Source of the DNA: BOG-938 sp048498155
GTDB taxonomy: Bacteria; Pseudomonadota; Alphaproteobacteria; Caulobacterales; Caulobacteraceae
NCBI GenBank assembly: GCA_048498155.1
Contig: JBEHYN010000030.1
Location: forward strand, 1-38,174
Length of the DNA stretch: 38,174 nt
Reading direction: 5' to 3'
Positions 10,734 through 19,889 of the stretch are shown here, piece after piece (the first letter of the stretch is position 1; the number at the start of each line of letters is the position of its first letter). Position numbers and translations under genes: made by a program. The notes beneath the pieces are model-generated. The model was not told the origin of the DNA. It made no database searches and saw only the letters and a program-made list of their open reading frames with translations.

Positions 10734-13405
10734 CGTCACAAGAGCCCCGCCGGCCCGATCCAGACGCGCTTCTCGCCGAAGCGGCGAAAGCGGGGCGCGG
10801 CCGGCTCAAGGTGTTCCTGGGCATGGCGCCGGGGGTGGGTAAGACCTACGAAATGCTGTCCCAGGCCGCGCGCCGCAGGGATGAGGGCGGCCAGGTGCTT
10901 GTGGGCCTGGTCGAAACCCACGGCCGCAAGGAGACCGAGGCCTGGCTGCAGGACCTGGAGGTCCTGCCCAGGCGACCGATCGAATACAAGGACCGCACCC
11001 TGCTGGAATTCGACCTGGACGGGGCCCTGGAGCGAAAGCCGGCCCTGCTGCTGGTCGACGAATACGCCCACTCCAACGCCCCTGGCTCGCGCCATCCCAA
11101 GCGCTGGCAGGATATCGAGGAGCTGTTGGCCGCCGGCGTCAACGTCTGGACCACCTTGAACGTCCAACACCTGGAAAGCCTGGTGGATGTGGTGTGGAAG
11201 ATCACCGGCGTACGCGTGCGCGAGACGGTGCCCGATCAGGTCCTGTCCAACGCCGACGAGATCGAGGTGGTGGACCTAACGCCTGAGGAGCTGCGCAAGC
11301 GGTTGAACGAAGGTAAGGTCTATGTGCCCGAGACCGCCCGCCTGGCCTCAGAAAACTTTTTCAAGCCGGAGAACCTCACCGCCTTGCGCGAGTTGGCCCT
11401 GCGCCGGGCCGCCCAGACGGTGGATGACCAGCTGGTCGGGGCTATGCGTCGATCCGGCATCGAGGGTCCCTGGGCGGCTGGCGAGCGGATCATGGTGTTG
11501 GTGGCCGGCGATCACCTAGGCCCCGGACTGGTGCGGGCCGGACGGCGGCTGGCCGACCTGATGGACGCCCCCTGGACCGTGACCCATGTGGAACGGCCGA
11601 GCCATCCCACTCCCCGTGGAACCCCGCGCCTGTCCGAGGCGCTCAAGCTGGCCGATCAGCTCGGCGGCTCCACCATCGTGCTGACCGGCGACGACTTGCC
11701 CGAGGCGATCCTGGCCTTCGCCCGGCGCAACAATGTGACCCAGATTGTCATGGGCAAATCCAAGGACAGCCTGTGGCGGATCGCGACCGGCCGTTCCCTG
11801 GCCCATGTGATGCTGCAGCGTTCGGGCGGAACGGCGATGCACTTCGTCAGCGAGGGCGCTCCCGAAGCGGCGGACCCGATTTCGCCGATCCCGCGCGCCA
11901 AACGGGTCCTAGCCTGGACCGGCTACCTGGCGGCGGCTTTGCTGGTGACGGCGGCCTGCGCCATTTCCACAGTCCTCGACCGGTTTGCCTCCGGCGCCAA
12001 TCTGGCGATGATCTTCCTGGCGGCGGTGCTGATCACAGGCCTGGCGTTCGGTCTCACGCCCGCTCTGCTGGCCGCAGCCCTCGCCATCGGCGCCTATAAT
12101 TTCTTTTTCTTGGAGCCGCGCTTCTCCTTCGTCATCGGCCACGCCTCTGACGTGCTGACCTTCGTCATCTTCCTGGCGGTGGCGGCGGTCACCGGTTGGC
12201 TGGCCGGACGGGTGCGTGACCAAGCGGTGCTGTCCACCCGCAGGGCCGCCGCCGTCACCGCGCTGTTGGCCGCCAGCCGCCGCCTGTCTTCGGCCCCAAC
12301 GGTGGAGGCCGCCGCCCAGGCCCTAGCCGAACAGCTTTCGGCCGCCACCGGCGGCAAGGCGGCGATGTTCCTGCCCAAGGACGGCGAGATCGTCGCGACC
12401 AGCGGCGCGCCGACACTGGAGCTGTTTTCCACCGCCGCCATGGCCGCCGCACGCTGGGCCTGGGAAAAGCGCGAGCCGGCGGGGGGGGGCACGGGCACCC
12501 TGCCCCAAGTCGGCTGGACCTTTCACCCCTTGATCGGCGTGCGCGCGCCGTCCGGCGTGGCCGCCATCGAGACGCCCCTGGCCGCCGGCAGCGACGAAGA
12601 TCGGCTGGTGGCCGCCCTGCTCGATCAGGGCGCCCTGGCGCTTGAGCGGGCAGAGCTGGCCGCCGCCACGGTCGAGAATGAGGCTCTGCGTCGATCAGAC
12701 CGCCTGCGCGCGGCCCTGCTCAACTCGATTAGTCATGATCTGCGCACGCCCCTGTCCACAGTCCTGGGCGCCGCGACCACCTTGATCGACTACCGCAAGA
12801 CCCTGAAAAGCGCCGTGCAGGAAGACCTGTTGCTGTCCATCCGCGAGGAGGCCGAACGGCTGAACCGTTATGTGGGCGACCTGCTCGACATCACCCGCCT
12901 GGAAGGCGGCGCCCTGGTCACGCGCAAGACCCTGATCGATGTGCGCGACGTGCTGGGCCTGGCCGGCGACCGGGTGCGGAGGCGGCTGGGCTCTCGCCGA
13001 CTTCAGCAGGACTTTCCCGACCAGCTGTCCATGGTCCGCGCCGACCCGGCCCTGCTGGAGCAGTCCCTGGTCAATATCCTGGAAAACGCCATCGCCTACA
13101 GTCCGGACGGATCGCTGATCGAGGCGGCGGCCTTCGAGGATCGGGGCAATGTGGTGATCAGCATCGAGGACGAGGGTCGCGGCATTCCCACCGCCGAACT
13201 GGAGCACGTGTTCGAGAAGTTTCGCCGGATGGAGGACACCTCGGATCGGGTCAAGGGCACCGGGTTGGGCCTGACCATTTCCAAGGGCTTTATCGAGGCC
13301 ATGGGCGGCCGCATCGCAGCCGCCAGCCCGATCCACGAGGGCAAGGGCACGCGGGTTCTGCTCAGCCTGCCCAAGGACGTGGCCACTCCGGCCTATCTCC
13401 TATGA
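10730..13405 (+). CDS. kdpD: Sensor histidine kinase KdpD
   Basis: An 891-aa osmosensitive K+ sensor kinase. Order: the KdpD N-terminal domain with the P-loop GMAPGVGKT (31-39) and DEYAHSNAPGSRHPKRW, a UspA-like domain (about 250-370), four closely spaced membrane helices (about 395-505), a GAF-like domain, HisKA with SISHDLRTPLS and His at about 669, then HATPase with NILENAIAYS, DEGRGIP and GTGLGLTISKG. It phosphorylates KdpE when potassium is short. It overlaps kdpC and kdpE by four bases each. A run of nine G residues at 12481-12489 lies in the GAF region and could slip, but the frame is intact here. Confidence 0.96.
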   Translation: MTSQEPRRPDPDALLAEAAKAGRGRLKVFLGMAPGVGKTYEMLSQAARRRDEGGQVLVGLVETHGRKETEAWLQDLEVLPRRPIEYKDRTLLEFDLDGALERKPALLLVDEYAHSNAPGSRHPKRWQDIEELLAAGVNVWTTLNVQHLESLVDVVWKITGVRVRETVPDQVLSNADEIEVVDLTPEELRKRLNEGKVYVPETARLASENFFKPENLTALRELALRRAAQTVDDQLVGAMRRSGIEGPWAAGERIMVLVAGDHLGPGLVRAGRRLADLMDAPWTVTHVERPSHPTPRGTPRLSEALKLADQLGGSTIVLTGDDLPEAILAFARRNNVTQIVMGKSKDSLWRIATGRSLAHVMLQRSGGTAMHFVSEGAPEAADPISPIPRAKRVLAWTGYLAAALLVTAACAISTVLDRFASGANLAMIFLAAVLITGLAFGLTPALLAAALAIGAYNFFFLEPRFSFVIGHASDVLTFVIFLAVAAVTGWLAGRVRDQAVLSTRRAAAVTALLAASRRLSSAPTVEAAAQALAEQLSAATGGKAAMFLPKDGEIVATSGAPTLELFSTAAMAAARWAWEKREPAGGGTGTLPQVGWTFHPLIGVRAPSGVAAIETPLAAGSDEDRLVAALLDQGALALERAELAAATVENEALRRSDRLRAALLNSISHDLRTPLSTVLGAATTLIDYRKTLKSAVQEDLLLSIREEAERLNRYVGDLLDITRLEGGALVTRKTLIDVRDVLGLAGDRVRRRLGSRRLQQDFPDQLSMVRADPALLEQSLVNILENAIAYSPDGSLIEAAAFEDRGNVVISIEDEGRGIPTAELEHVFEKFRRMEDTSDRVKGTGLGLTISKGFIEAMGGRIAAASPIHEGKGTRVLLSLPKDVATPAYLL

Positions 13406-14094
13406 GCGCCCATCGCCCACGCATCCTGGTGATCGACGACGAGCCGCAGATCCACCGCTTCCTCGGCCCAGCCCTGGACGCGGCCGGTTACGAACCCGTG
13501 CGCGCCGACACCGCTGCAGAGGGTCTGAAAGCCATCGCCCATCGTCCGCCGGACGCGGTGGTGCTCGACCTGGGCCTGCCGGACATGGACGGCAAGGACG
13601 CCCTGGTCAAAGCGCGCGCCTTCTACGACGGACCGATCCTGGTGCTGTCGGCGCGCGACCGAGAATTGGAGAAGATCGAGGCTCTCGACCGAGGCGCGGA
13701 CGACTACATGGAAAAGCCCTTCGGCGTGGGCGAACTGCTCGCCCGCCTGCGCGTGGCCATGCGCCACCGGCTGGATCGGCTGTGCGCCCCCGCCGTGGTC
13801 CGCGCCGGGGATGTTGAGATCGACATGCTCAAGCGCATGGTCACCAAGGGCGGTCAGGCCATTCGTCTATCGCCGCGTGAGTACGACCTTCTGGCCTGTC
13901 TGGCTGAAGGGGCGGGCAAGGTCGTCACCCAGGCCCAACTGCTCACCGCCGTCTGGGGCCCGGCCAATACCGAGGACGTTCAGTACCTGCGCGTATTCAT
14001 TGGCCATCTGCGCCAGAAGCTGGAGGGCGACCCCGCCTCTCCCCGCCTAATCGTGACCGAGCCCGGCGTGGGTTATCGGCTCATGGCGGAGTAG
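13402..14094 (+). CDS. kdpE: Response regulator KdpE
   Basis: A 230-aa OmpR/PhoB-type response regulator. The receiver has the acidic pair DDE near residues 12-14, phospho-acceptor Asp at about 56 (VVLDLGLPDMDG) and the conserved Lys in MEKPFG. The C-terminal winged helix is seen in LSPREYDLLACLAEGAGKVVTQ through VQYLRVFIGHLRQKLE to the PGVGYRL wing. It is expected to activate the kdpFABC promoter upstream. It is the last gene of the operon and overlaps kdpD as ATGA. No clear terminator follows. Confidence 0.96.
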   Translation: MSAHRPRILVIDDEPQIHRFLGPALDAAGYEPVRADTAAEGLKAIAHRPPDAVVLDLGLPDMDGKDALVKARAFYDGPILVLSARDRELEKIEALDRGADDYMEKPFGVGELLARLRVAMRHRLDRLCAPAVVRAGDVEIDMLKRMVTKGGQAIRLSPREYDLLACLAEGAGKVVTQAQLLTAVWGPANTEDVQYLRVFIGHLRQKLEGDPASPRLIVTEPGVGYRLMAE

Positions 14095-14173
14095 CGCTAG
14101 ACATGAACAACTGAAGGTCCTGATTGCCGCCGGGACCGGCCTTAAGGAGCGACTATGCCCGGGCGCTCTGAGC

Positions 14174-15130
14174 GTGGTAGTGAGGGGCTTGACCCGCCGC
14201 GCTGCTCCAACCGTTGTAGTCCGACTAGACAGGGATGCAGGCTTGAACGCCAGCGACGATCAAGGCGCGCCAATCCAGGCCGATACAGATTCGCCGCCCC
14301 GGCCAACGCCGGCGGGACCGCTGGGCCGCTCCCGTTTCGCTTGGGCGCCGGCAGCCCTGGCGGGCCTGATCATGCTCGGCCTGTGGGGTCCCAATCTGGT
14401 GCGGCCGCCGCCGCCGGCGTGGACCACCTATATTTCCCTCAAGGGCCAGACTCGCCGGATCAATTTGGGCGATCAAAGCCTGGTCAGAATGAACGGCGCC
14501 ACCTCGGTCAGAATGGTGTTCGAGGAGCGTCTGCGTCGAGCTGTGTTCGAAGGGGGAGAAGCGGAATTTGCGGTGGCGTCCAACGCCCGCCCCTTTCAAA
14601 TGTCCATCGGTGACCGGGACCTGCGCACCCGATACGCCGATTTCAACCTGCGGCGCTATGGTCGCATAGGGGCGGTCAAGGCAACCCTGACCGTGCGGCG
14701 AGGTCAGATCAGTATCGGCGATGTTCACGGCAAGGATGACCCGCGAATCCTGGGGCCAGGCGATCAAATGGGATGGATCGAAGGTCAAAGCGCTGCGCCC
14801 ACGCGCAAGATCGATGCGAACCTTGCGTTCGCCTGGCAGAGTCATCGGCTGGTCTACGACCACAAGCCGCTGGACGATGTTGTGACGGATTTGAACCGCT
14901 ACGCGCCCAGACCGATCAGCATCCTGCCCGCGTCACTCGGCGAGACGCCATTTACCGGGGTGCTGGTGTTGGACAGCGAAGACCAGATGCTGGACCGACT
15001 AACGAAAGCGCTGCCGATCCAGGCCGTGGCCCTGCCCGCCGCCATCGTGTTGAAGCCTCGTCCGTCGCCGATCAAGCCCGCTCCGGCCCGGACTCACCCT
15101 ATCGGCAAGCCGCGCGCCGCCCGTCAGTAG
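14174..15130 (+). CDS. FecR-family anti-sigma/regulator-like protein
   Basis: A protein of about 300 residues with the FecR layout: a residual N-terminal DUF4880-like motif (VVVRLDRDAGL), one membrane helix (about 55-72), a periplasmic FecR domain (LGDQSLVRMNGATSVRM, then FEGGEAEFAVA) and a C-terminal STN/DUF4974-like domain (PLDDVVTDLNRYAPRPI, FTGVLVLDSEDQMLDRLTKALP). FecR proteins relay signals from outer-membrane receptors to ECF sigma factors. No sigma factor or receptor lies beside it. The start is unclear. The best ribosome site (AAGGAG) serves an ATG at 14155 in another frame, while this frame has only a GTG at 14174 or a TTG at 14243, so a frameshift near the 5' end is possible. Its end overlaps the convergent autotransporter gene by seven bases. 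Confidence 0.75.
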   Translation: MVVRGLTRRAAPTVVVRLDRDAGLNASDDQGAPIQADTDSPPRPTPAGPLGRSRFAWAPAALAGLIMLGLWGPNLVRPPPPAWTTYISLKGQTRRINLGDQSLVRMNGATSVRMVFEERLRRAVFEGGEAEFAVASNARPFQMSIGDRDLRTRYADFNLRRYGRIGAVKATLTVRRGQISIGDVHGKDDPRILGPGDQMGWIEGQSAAPTRKIDANLAFAWQSHRLVYDHKPLDDVVTDLNRYAPRPISILPASLGETPFTGVLVLDSEDQMLDRLTKALPIQAVALPAAIVLKPRPSPIKPAPARTHPIGKPRAARQ

Positions 15131-18100
15131 CTGATGCGGAAGACGGCACGGACGTCGGCGTTCTGGTAGTCGCTGCGGAACTCGCCTCCGGCCTCGACGG
15201 CGAAGTGAACCCACTCGCCGTCGCCCTTCAACTGCATGCGAACCACGCCAGCGCCACCGGCCGCCGAGTTGGCAGGCACTGTGAAATTGGGGCCGCCGTA
15301 GGCAAACTGGGCGGTCGTGGCGCCCGGGCCGCCGGTGATCACCTGATCCCAGCCCACTTCGATCTGGGGCCTGAACACGAAGGTGCTCCCGTAGTGCGCG
15401 CCGACCACCACGCCTGCGGTGACGCTAGTCTGGGTGCTGTTGCGCGCCTTGACCTTGAAATCGAAGCCATTGCCGCCGCCGCTTTCGGCGTAGCTGCCCT
15501 CGTTCACGCTGAACACGTCCAGATGGGCCTCTGGCATGAGGAAGAAGTGATTGCTCACGTCAAACGGTGCGCTGGCGCCCAATCGGCCGCTGAAGTCGTA
15601 GCCGGTCCACGACCCGTTGGCCGTACGCGAGATCGCTGTGCCGCCGGTCGGCGTCGCGGCGAATTGGCGCCGCTGGGAGACTTTCAAAAAGCCGGCCGCC
15701 ACCCGGGCTTCGGTATGCAAAATGCCAAACTGTGGGACGGCGTAAAGGCCAGCTTCCAGCCGGTTGATCGAAACAATACTGTCACCCGGATCGCTCGGCT
15801 TGGAGACGTTGGCGCTGGCGAAGGAGATGTCCGCGCCGAAGCCGTCGAAATCCACGCCGCCGACCAAGCCCAAGCCGACCGCCCGGTAGGCTTCGTTGTC
15901 CGCGCGCTTCTGATTGAGGCCGATCAGATATTCGCTGGCCCACAACCCGCCCTGGCTGCCAAAGTAATCCTCTTCGTTGTCCGCGTCTTCGGTCGTGCCG
16001 ACGGCCCCGCCAGCGCCGCCGAAACCTGCCGCGCCGATCGAAGCGCGCGCCACGGCTTTAGACATTGAGGTGACCACCTGGAAGACGTCGCCGGAGGAGT
16101 TGGGCAGCAGCATCTGATAGGGCGCCCTGAAGCCCGCTTGGTTGGAGGCGTTGACCAGGATGCTCTGAATGCCCGTGTCTTGCCCGAGAGACGCATAGAT
16201 GGCCGGGAAGGCGGCGGCTTCGGCCTTGTTCAGCCCCAGCTGGACGGCGGTTTTGGGCTGGATGGTGATGTTGACCGTTCCGGCCGCGGTGTTGGTCTGG
16301 GTGGACAGGTTGAACAAGAACGACGGGGTTATCGGAGCGGCGATGGTCCCCGCCGTCAGGGACGATGCCTGGATCACTGTGAAGGTCTGGGCGACTGCGG
16401 GCGCGGACAGGATGTTCACGCCGATCTTCGCGCCATTGGCGAGGTTCGCGGCGCCGACGTTGAACTGACTGTTGGTTCCGGCCCCGGCCAGTTTCTGCGG
16501 ATCAAGCGCAACGACCAGCGTGCTGGTGGCGCCGACTGTCAAGCTCGTCCCGCGAATTGTCGTAGGCGAATTGTCCTGCAGCGTGCCGTTCGGCACGCTG
16601 ATGGCGATGCCGGTCCCGCTGTAGGTCAGGGCTCCGACGTAGCTTGCTCCATTGGCGATGTTCAGTTGGCTAGCCGCGCCCGAACCCAGGCTGAGCGCGC
16701 CGGTCAAGGAGCCGGCCAGGAGCTGCACATTGTTCGGCCCGGTCTGACTGAGCCGGACATCGCCGACGATGGATGGCGTTACACCTGTGTTGGCAGAGAT
16801 GTCTTGGGTGAAGGCCACCCCGGATGTGTTGGCGCTCAGGTTCAGCGCCACGGTCTGCCCGGTCAGCGTGTCGCCTAGGTTGCTGGCCGTAAGGCCCGTG
16901 GAGATCGTTCCGTAGTTCTTGAAAGTCGTGATCGTACCGCTGTTGTCGACCACGCCGTAGGCCGATGCACTGTCACCCACCACCGCGGCGCTGATGGCGC
17001 CGTAGTTGGAGAAAGCCGAGAGCGAGGCGCCGCTGTTGATTTGAACGGCGGTGGCGTTGGCAGCGCCGGACGCCGCCGCAACCGAGGCCCCAATAATCCC
17101 TTCGTTCTGGATCAAGGGGGCGCTCGCGCCGGATTCCATAAGCAGCGCGGTGGAATTGGACTGGTAGGCGGTTGCGGTAATACTACCGGTGTTGGCGATG
17201 CGGATGCCGCCGGAGATGACAACCCCGCCGCCGCCCGCGCCGATATCCAGGCCGGTGGCCGACACGCTGTCGTAGACGCCTGCACCGGCGATTACGCCTT
17301 CATTGATCAAGCCAAAGCAGTTGTTCCCAGGGCCGTACAGCGCCCCATTGCACGCCCCGAATTGGCCGATCGTGATCGGGCTTGCGCCACCGACCACCAT
17401 GGCGGGCGCCGCGCCGAACGTCTGCACGATGGCCGTGCCCTCAGACCCGTCGGCGACGCCGTCCAGGTCCAGGTCGGCCGTGCTTCCGGAGGCTGTGTTA
17501 GAGGGCGGCGCACCAAGGAATATGCCGCCGACCACGCTGCCTTGGACGACGAGGGCCGATCCGCCCTGCTCCACCTGGGAGGGGGTGGCTTGAACGATGC
17601 TGAGCACCGTGGCGCTGGGACGCGTGAATGACGCATAGCCGGTGCTGGAGACGGTGGAATAAAGGTTCAGCGCGCCGTCGATCTTGCCGGTGGTCTGCAC
17701 CCCCACCGAATATTGTCCCTGTGAAGCCACAGAGCCGTTGATTGTCACCGCCCCGGTTATTTCCCCGGCCGTATAGGCGCCGTAGTCGCTGTCGCCGGTC
17801 ATCGAGATGGCGCCATTGAGCATCAGATTGCCGACACCGGCGCCTCCCGCCAGACCGCCGCCGATATTGACGCCATAGGAGTTGTTGCCCTGGATGGTGA
17901 TAACACCGGATGTGACCCCGCCCGTGAACGCGCCCTGGGTCTGGATGCCATAACGGCCAGTACCGGAGGCGAAGGGCTCGAAAATCAAGCCGTCGGTGCT
18001 GTTGGTGCCGATGATGAAGGTCTCGGAGTTGATGATCGTGCCGCTGACGTTGATCGATCCGATCACGCCCGGCGTGGCGAGAATGCCCACCGAATTGTTG

Positions 18101-18402
18101 GCGTTGCTGAAAGTGAGGCCGCCCTCAACGCTGACGGTATTGTTGCTGTTCAGGGTGATGGCCGCTCCGCTCCCCGGCGAGATCGACCCCGAGGAAGTGA
18201 CGTCGATGTTGCCGGCGGTCGAGGTCTGCAGGGCGGTGGTCGATGCTGTGGAAACCGAGGTCTGCGCTAATGCCGCGCCGTGCACGGCCAGGGCGAACAG
18301 CGGGGCCATAGAGGCGGCGGCCATGAACCGGATTCGCAGGCCCGCGCGCTGGGTCCGCCGGATGCGTTCGAGCGCGCGAGGAGTTCGATCAACTATCGGC
18401 AT
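15124..18402 (-). CDS. Autotransporter domain-containing outer-membrane protein
   Basis: A 1092-aa type V secreted protein. It has an extended N-terminus with a signal peptide (hydrophobic stretch about 27-46, cleavage likely after ALA46) and a long Gly/Ser/Thr/Asn-rich passenger of beta-helix repeats (about 50-790), with recurring SVQ-, INNxG- and GxIxxxG-like strands. A C-terminal 12-strand-type barrel (about 815-1092) starts near GGLWASEYLIG and ends in FRISY, with a terminal aromatic residue as expected. The passenger holds a D-x-D-x-DG-like acidic loop (310-322, DLDLDGVADGSEG) and two nearby Cys (351, 362). The substrate or surface role is unknown. Its stop overlaps the end of the FecR-like gene, facing it. 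Confidence 0.9.
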   Translation of the reverse strand: MPIVDRTPRALERIRRTQRAGLRIRFMAAASMAPLFALAVHGAALAQTSVSTASTTALQTSTAGNIDVTSSGSISPGSGAAITLNSNNTVSVEGGLTFSNANNSVGILATPGVIGSINVSGTIINSETFIIGTNSTDGLIFEPFASGTGRYGIQTQGAFTGGVTSGVITIQGNNSYGVNIGGGLAGGAGVGNLMLNGAISMTGDSDYGAYTAGEITGAVTINGSVASQGQYSVGVQTTGKIDGALNLYSTVSSTGYASFTRPSATVLSIVQATPSQVEQGGSALVVQGSVVGGIFLGAPPSNTASGSTADLDLDGVADGSEGTAIVQTFGAAPAMVVGGASPITIGQFGACNGALYGPGNNCFGLINEGVIAGAGVYDSVSATGLDIGAGGGGVVISGGIRIANTGSITATAYQSNSTALLMESGASAPLIQNEGIIGASVAAASGAANATAVQINSGASLSAFSNYGAISAAVVGDSASAYGVVDNSGTITTFKNYGTISTGLTASNLGDTLTGQTVALNLSANTSGVAFTQDISANTGVTPSIVGDVRLSQTGPNNVQLLAGSLTGALSLGSGAASQLNIANGASYVGALTYSGTGIAISVPNGTLQDNSPTTIRGTSLTVGATSTLVVALDPQKLAGAGTNSQFNVGAANLANGAKIGVNILSAPAVAQTFTVIQASSLTAGTIAAPITPSFLFNLSTQTNTAAGTVNITIQPKTAVQLGLNKAEAAAFPAIYASLGQDTGIQSILVNASNQAGFRAPYQMLLPNSSGDVFQVVTSMSKAVARASIGAAGFGGAGGAVGTTEDADNEEDYFGSQGGLWASEYLIGLNQKRADNEAYRAVGLGLVGGVDFDGFGADISFASANVSKPSDPGDSIVSINRLEAGLYAVPQFGILHTEARVAAGFLKVSQRRQFAATPTGGTAISRTANGSWTGYDFSGRLGASAPFDVSNHFFLMPEAHLDVFSVNEGSYAESGGGNGFDFKVKARNSTQTSVTAGVVVGAHYGSTFVFRPQIEVGWDQVITGGPGATTAQFAYGGPNFTVPANSAAGGAGVVRMQLKGDGEWVHFAVEAGGEFRSDYQNADVRAVFRISY

Positions 18403-18412
18403 CGGGTCCTAA

Positions 18413-18886
18413 TTCAATTCCGTGTGACACGTGCTGACACCTACGCCATCAGGACTGGTCTGGGTCAAGGCCTGGAGCGATCATGCGCTTGGTTCGGCTA
18501 AGCTTTTACACGTCGGCAAAATTGTGGCGGCGGCTGGGCGGCGGGGGTGACAACCGTAGAAAACAGGGCGGTTAGACCAACCGCCGGGGGTCTGACGTTC
18601 AATGGCATTGCGTCCTGACGGTCCATATTGTCGCCGACCGAGCCTTGCAAGACCTTATCATCGGATTCCTCCAACAGCGCTCGGTGACCGCTCAGCCGAA
18701 CTAGGCAATGGAGCCTATGAACGCGGAATGTGGCGCCGATCGGCATCGGCCTGCCCGCTCCCGCCGACCTGGCCCGGATTCCACCGCCCGCGTAAAGGCT
18801 ACCACGAGATGTCGGAGTCAATCTGGGGCTTAACCGCGCCACTCCGGGCATCGCAGCCTACGTCGGCGACTCGCGGCGCTTCTAAC
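18413..18886 (+). other. Gene-free stretch with a possible barrel remnant
   Basis: About 470 bases between the autotransporter start and serB hold no gene I can support. The open frames on either strand have no family-like features. Near the right end (about 18813-18885, plus strand) one frame reads VGVNLGLNRATPGIAAYVGD and then SRRF before a stop. This resembles the last strands of an outer-membrane barrel, but a stop lies just upstream in the same frame. The autotransporter promoter should lie at the left end. Confidence 0.4.
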
Positions 18887-19807
18887 TTAGGCCCGATCGA
18901 AGATGAACTCTTCTAGACCATACCCCTGAAAATAGAGCAGCGCGGTCAGGTCCGCGTGTTCGATCCTGGCGTCCGCCTGCGCCGCGACCACCGGCCTGGC
19001 CCGATAGGCCACGCCCAGACCCGCCGCCTCGATCATGGCCAGGTCATTGGCGCCGTCGCCTATGGCGCAGGTCGCCGCCAAATTGATCTCCAGAGCTTGC
19101 GCCTGCTCGCGTAGGATCTCCAGTTTGGTCTCCCGACCCAGGATCGGAGCCTCGACCTGGCCGGTCAGGATCCCTGCCCGCTCGACAAGCCGGTTGGCTC
19201 GCTGGAGGTGAAACCCCGCAGCCGCCGCGACGCGCTCGGTGAAAAAGTCGAACCCGCCGGACACCAACACGCAGCGCACGTCGTGCGCGCGCAGAGTCTG
19301 CACTAGAGTCCGCGCCCCGGGGTTGAGGTGGACGCGCTCGTCGTTGCACTGCTGCAAGACGTCCATCTGCAAGCCCTCAAGCATGGCCGCGCGTTCAGTC
19401 AACGAGCCTTCGAACCCGATCTCGCCGCGCATGGCTCGCTCGGTTATGGCGGCCACCTGGGCCTTGACTCCCGCGAAGTCGGCCAGTTCATCCAGGCATT
19501 CACAGCCGATGATGGTCGAGTCCATGTCGGCCAGGAACAGCCGCTTTTTGCGTCCGGCCGAAAGCTGAACCGCCACATCGACTTCAAGGCCGTCCAGCGT
19601 GCGCCCCAAATCCTGACGCAGGGCCCCCATTACCTCGGTGGGGGTCAGGGTCAGGTGGGAGACGACCTCCAGGTCCAGCGCCCCGGGCCCCAACAGGCGG
19701 CTGGATTGCACGAAGGATGAGGCGACCGGCAAGAGCAGCTCCACCCGTTCCTGGGCGGCAGGCAGGACAGTCGCATCGGGGGCGACAAGGGTGATAGCCA
19801 ATTGCAT
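18887..19807 (-). CDS. serB: Phosphoserine phosphatase SerB
   Basis: A 306-aa HAD-family enzyme catalysing the last step of serine synthesis, O-phosphoserine to serine. An N-terminal ACT-like region (about 1-80) precedes the catalytic domain with DMDST (nucleophile Asp94, acid Asp96), the CLDELA cap, the VSGGFDFFTERVA motif and the GDGANDLAMI motif that binds magnesium. Length and motif order fit SerB well. It is divergent from miaA, with about 80 bases between the starts. Confidence 0.96.
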   Translation of the reverse strand: MQLAITLVAPDATVLPAAQERVELLLPVASSFVQSSRLLGPGALDLEVVSHLTLTPTEVMGALRQDLGRTLDGLEVDVAVQLSAGRKKRLFLADMDSTIIGCECLDELADFAGVKAQVAAITERAMRGEIGFEGSLTERAAMLEGLQMDVLQQCNDERVHLNPGARTLVQTLRAHDVRCVLVSGGFDFFTERVAAAAGFHLQRANRLVERAGILTGQVEAPILGRETKLEILREQAQALEINLAATCAIGDGANDLAMIEAAGLGVAYRARPVVAAQADARIEHADLTALLYFQGYGLEEFIFDRA

Positions 19808-19889
19808 AGGCTGCGGTTAGACCGCGCGGGATGGCCCATCAAGCCCGACAACGTCAAAGCGGCCGATACAGGCGCCTGGGACTGCGTGC

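Noticed and set aside
14155..14613. Frame starting at the AAGGAG-backed ATG, 152 codons
   Set aside because: Past the first residues the product is an out-of-frame reading of the FecR domain; kept only as evidence for a frame conflict at the 5' end.
18498..18851. Open frame of 117 codons on the minus strand between the autotransporter and serB
   Set aside because: No domain, signal or ribosome site visible, and the region looks degenerate.
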